DNA of 64,000 nucleotides, taken from contig NZ_KB910931.1 in NCBI RefSeq assembly GCF_000383235.1, positions 1 to 64,000 of the forward strand. Reading direction: 5' to 3'. Each line of letters begins with the position of its first letter. The stretch's first letter is position 1. A program made the position numbers and the translations under genes. Origin of the DNA: Bacillus sp. 123MFChir2. GTDB lineage: Bacteria > Bacillota > Bacilli > Bacillales > Bacillaceae_G. Below are positions 62,507 to 64,000 of the stretch, in pieces. The notes below the pieces were generated by a model. The model did no database searches. It was not told the origin of the DNA and saw only the letters and a list, made by a program, of their open reading frames with translations.

Positions 62507-63700
62507 ATGAAAAAATCAATAAGTCCAATTATGCATGATTTGGCGAATCAGTTAGATCAAGGAAATCGCGATGCTCTTACGTTATTTTTGAAGAACATAA
62601 AGAAACAAGAAACACCTATTATAGAGACTTGTCCAATTGATGATGAGTACAACCTTGTTACATACATTTGGTTAGGTGATGAACTAACTGAAAATGCATA
62701 TGTATTTGGAAGTTTTCCTGGTTGGGATATAACAGCGAATGAAATGGATAAGCTTTCATATACAAACATATGGTTTAAAACGTTTCGAACAAAAGAAAAG
62801 TTTGCTTCGACGTATTACTTTTCAATGAATGATACCTTTGAACAAGATTGGATAAAACGAAGTGAAAATTATAAGCGTGATCCATTGAATTCTAAAATGT
62901 TTGGGCATGAAGCAGAACCAATGTCTTTTTTAGAGCTAGGCCTATCGTCGCAGATTAACAAAACAAAGCAGGAAACTCACATTCCTAAAGGAAAAGTGGA
63001 AACACACCAGTTTCATAGTTCTATATTAAAGAATGAACGACAACTTTGGATATATACTCCACATAATTACTCACCTGAACAATCTTCTTATGACCTTCTT
63101 ATCATGTTTGATGGCAGTTCTATGCTGCAGACGTTATCAGCAGCTGTAACACTAGATCATCTTATACATACAAAAGAAATTCCACCGTGTATTCTAATGG
63201 GCATTGATCATGTAGACCGATTTACAGAACTCACATTTTACAAGAAAATGAATATGTTTTTAACAAAAGAACTACTTCCTTGGATTCAAGAAAGATATCA
63301 TGTGAATGAAGATTCATATCATACAACAATTGGCGGATTTAGCCTTGGTGGTTTAGCAGCTTTTTATGCAGCATTACAATATCCAGAAATCTTCGGAAAT
63401 GTTTTATCAATGTCTGGTTCTGTACATTGGAAAAAAGAAAATTACGAAGGATTACATCCTTGGATTGAAAATCAATTTAAAAGAAGCAGCACATTACCAT
63501 TGCAAATTTATATGAGTGCTGGGCAGTTAGAAAATAAACCATTGTTAGAAGCAAATAGGAAGTTATCACAAGTACTAAAAGAAAAAGAATATCAAAGTAC
63601 CTACGTTGAATTCCCTGGTGGCCACGATGTACTGTGGTGGCACAAACAGTTTGCTGAAGGATTAGTGTCCTTACAACAACTTAAAATACTCATGAAATAA
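62507..63700 (+). CDS. enterochelin-esterase (Fes)-like hydrolase
   Basis: 397 residues. N-terminal carbohydrate-binding-like domain (about 35-140; VTYIWLGDE, then FGSFPGWD) as in Fes, then an esterase-D-type alpha/beta hydrolase with RQLWIYTPHNY, nucleophile Ser in GGFSLGGLAA (about 277) and His in GGHDVLWW near the end. Fes enzymes cleave ferric triscatecholate siderophores. No Fur box or siderophore gene is visible nearby, so the exact ester is uncertain. Ribosome binding site GAGGAGG before ATG 62507. The next gene follows at 20 bp, possibly co-transcribed. Confidence 0.85.
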   Translation: MKKSISPIMHDLANQLDQGNRDALTLFLKNIKKQETPIIETCPIDDEYNLVTYIWLGDELTENAYVFGSFPGWDITANEMDKLSYTNIWFKTFRTKEKFASTYYFSMNDTFEQDWIKRSENYKRDPLNSKMFGHEAEPMSFLELGLSSQINKTKQETHIPKGKVETHQFHSSILKNERQLWIYTPHNYSPEQSSYDLLIMFDGSSMLQTLSAAVTLDHLIHTKEIPPCILMGIDHVDRFTELTFYKKMNMFLTKELLPWIQERYHVNEDSYHTTIGGFSLGGLAAFYAALQYPEIFGNVLSMSGSVHWKKENYEGLHPWIENQFKRSSTLPLQIYMSAGQLENKPLLEANRKLSQVLKEKEYQSTYVEFPGGHDVLWWHKQFAEGLVSLQQLKILMK

Positions 63701-63720
63701 TAAAAGGGAGGAGAAAGTAT

Positions 63721-64000
63721 ATGAAAGAAAAAGAGTTAGATAAAGCATTAAAGAAACAAGAAATTTTAGTGAAAGATGAAAAAGTATGGTCATATACGTA
63801 TGAAGATCATATTAGTTCGATTATTAAACGATCGCAAAAAGAAGGTGTATTTGATGATTTAGTAGGTAAAGGAAAGCCACTACAAATTGATAAAAGTCTC
63901 TCTTATAATCCAGAAAAACAACTATATAAAACGATGAAAGATAATCGTATATTGCCGGGGTGGATTGAACTTTCGAAAGAGATCGATACATTAAAGGAGA
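63721..64000 (+). CDS. DUF1992 / DnaJC28-like protein, 3' end beyond window
   Basis: 93 residues visible. VWSYTYEDHISSIIKRSQKE, GVFDDLVGKGKPLQID and NRILPGWIELSKEID are the DUF1992 (DnaJ homologue C28 conserved domain) pattern, function unknown. Ribosome binding site GGGAGGAG. The frame is open at the window edge. Confidence 0.85.
   Translation, partial: MKEKELDKALKKQEILVKDEKVWSYTYEDHISSIIKRSQKEGVFDDLVGKGKPLQIDKSLSYNPEKQLYKTMKDNRILPGWIELSKEIDTLKE

Noticed and set aside
62507-63700. Siderophore uptake locus
   Set aside because: Only the esterase is present; no transporter, synthetase or clear Fur site was seen.

Overview
This window is chromosomal DNA from a member of the Bacillus cereus group. 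The supporting signs are low GC with AT-rich spacers and strong AGGAGG ribosome binding sites. Typical gene types are present: the MoxR/DUF58/transglutaminase operon, a stand-alone second secY, CotX-type coat protein, a YfiT-type bacillithiol transferase, Rap-Phr, and several MocR/GntR-aminotransferase regulators. A dispersed ~150-190 bp repeat of the kind known in this group also occurs. No rRNA, tRNA or CRISPR array was seen. The region looks like a variable, accessory-rich stretch with many relics: about a dozen truncated or frameshifted genes.

Layout. 1-7 kb: the end of an IS21-type istB, an Ntn-type amide hydrolase whose nucleophile position is Tyr, alanine racemase (alr), an alpha/beta hydrolase, a glycosyltransferase, truncated GNAT and hydrolase relics, and a VanW-family protein. 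7-14 kb: DUF6241, Lrp, AhpD-like, a divergent EamA/MocR pair, a GNAT-pentapeptide fusion, isochorismatase-like and DinB genes. 14-19 kb: the MoxR/DUF58/transglutaminase operon. 19-22 kb: SdpI-like, a lipoprotein, and an alanine/glycine symporter behind a tandem glycine riboswitch. 22.4-24.6 kb: a repeat copy, a compact structured-RNA candidate with its own terminator, and an IS110 transposase with a candidate bridge RNA. 24.7-26.2 kb: a two-gene CBASS defence module (CD-NTase plus SLATT effector). 26.6-31.5 kb: AlkD-like, GrpB, a frameshifted IS4-type transposase, NTPase, PH-domain and an SRPBCC-ArsR operon. 31.6-38.6 kb: DUF421, a second MocR/EamA pair, then a third MocR regulator with D-Ala-D-Ala ligase (ddl), flanked by two relics of histidine kinase 3' ends, and a creatininase-family gene. 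39-46.9 kb: secY2, a frameshifted amidase, a MerR-methyltransferase fusion with a frameshifted MFS exporter, an FAD amino-acid oxidase and an ArsR relic. 47-64 kb: GIY-YIG, Rap-Phr, a serine hydrolase, uppP, acetyltransferase, bacillithiol transferase, pentapeptide, MFS, a third-type RNase J, coat proteins, patatin, Nudix, a DHFR relic, a Fes-like esterase and the start of a DUF1992 gene.

How genes work together. The clearest link is D-alanine supply for peptidoglycan. The 71 bp upstream of the MocR-ddl operon match, without gaps, a 71 bp segment upstream of alr (54 of 71 by hand count), so the MocR protein may control both. VanW, the alanine/glycine symporter, the FAD amino-acid oxidase and UppP are thematically related, but they are scattered and not in one operon. 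The other functional units are the CBASS pair, the Rap-Phr quorum-sensing pair, and regulator-target pairs (MerR-MFS, ArsR-SRPBCC, MocR-EamA twice).
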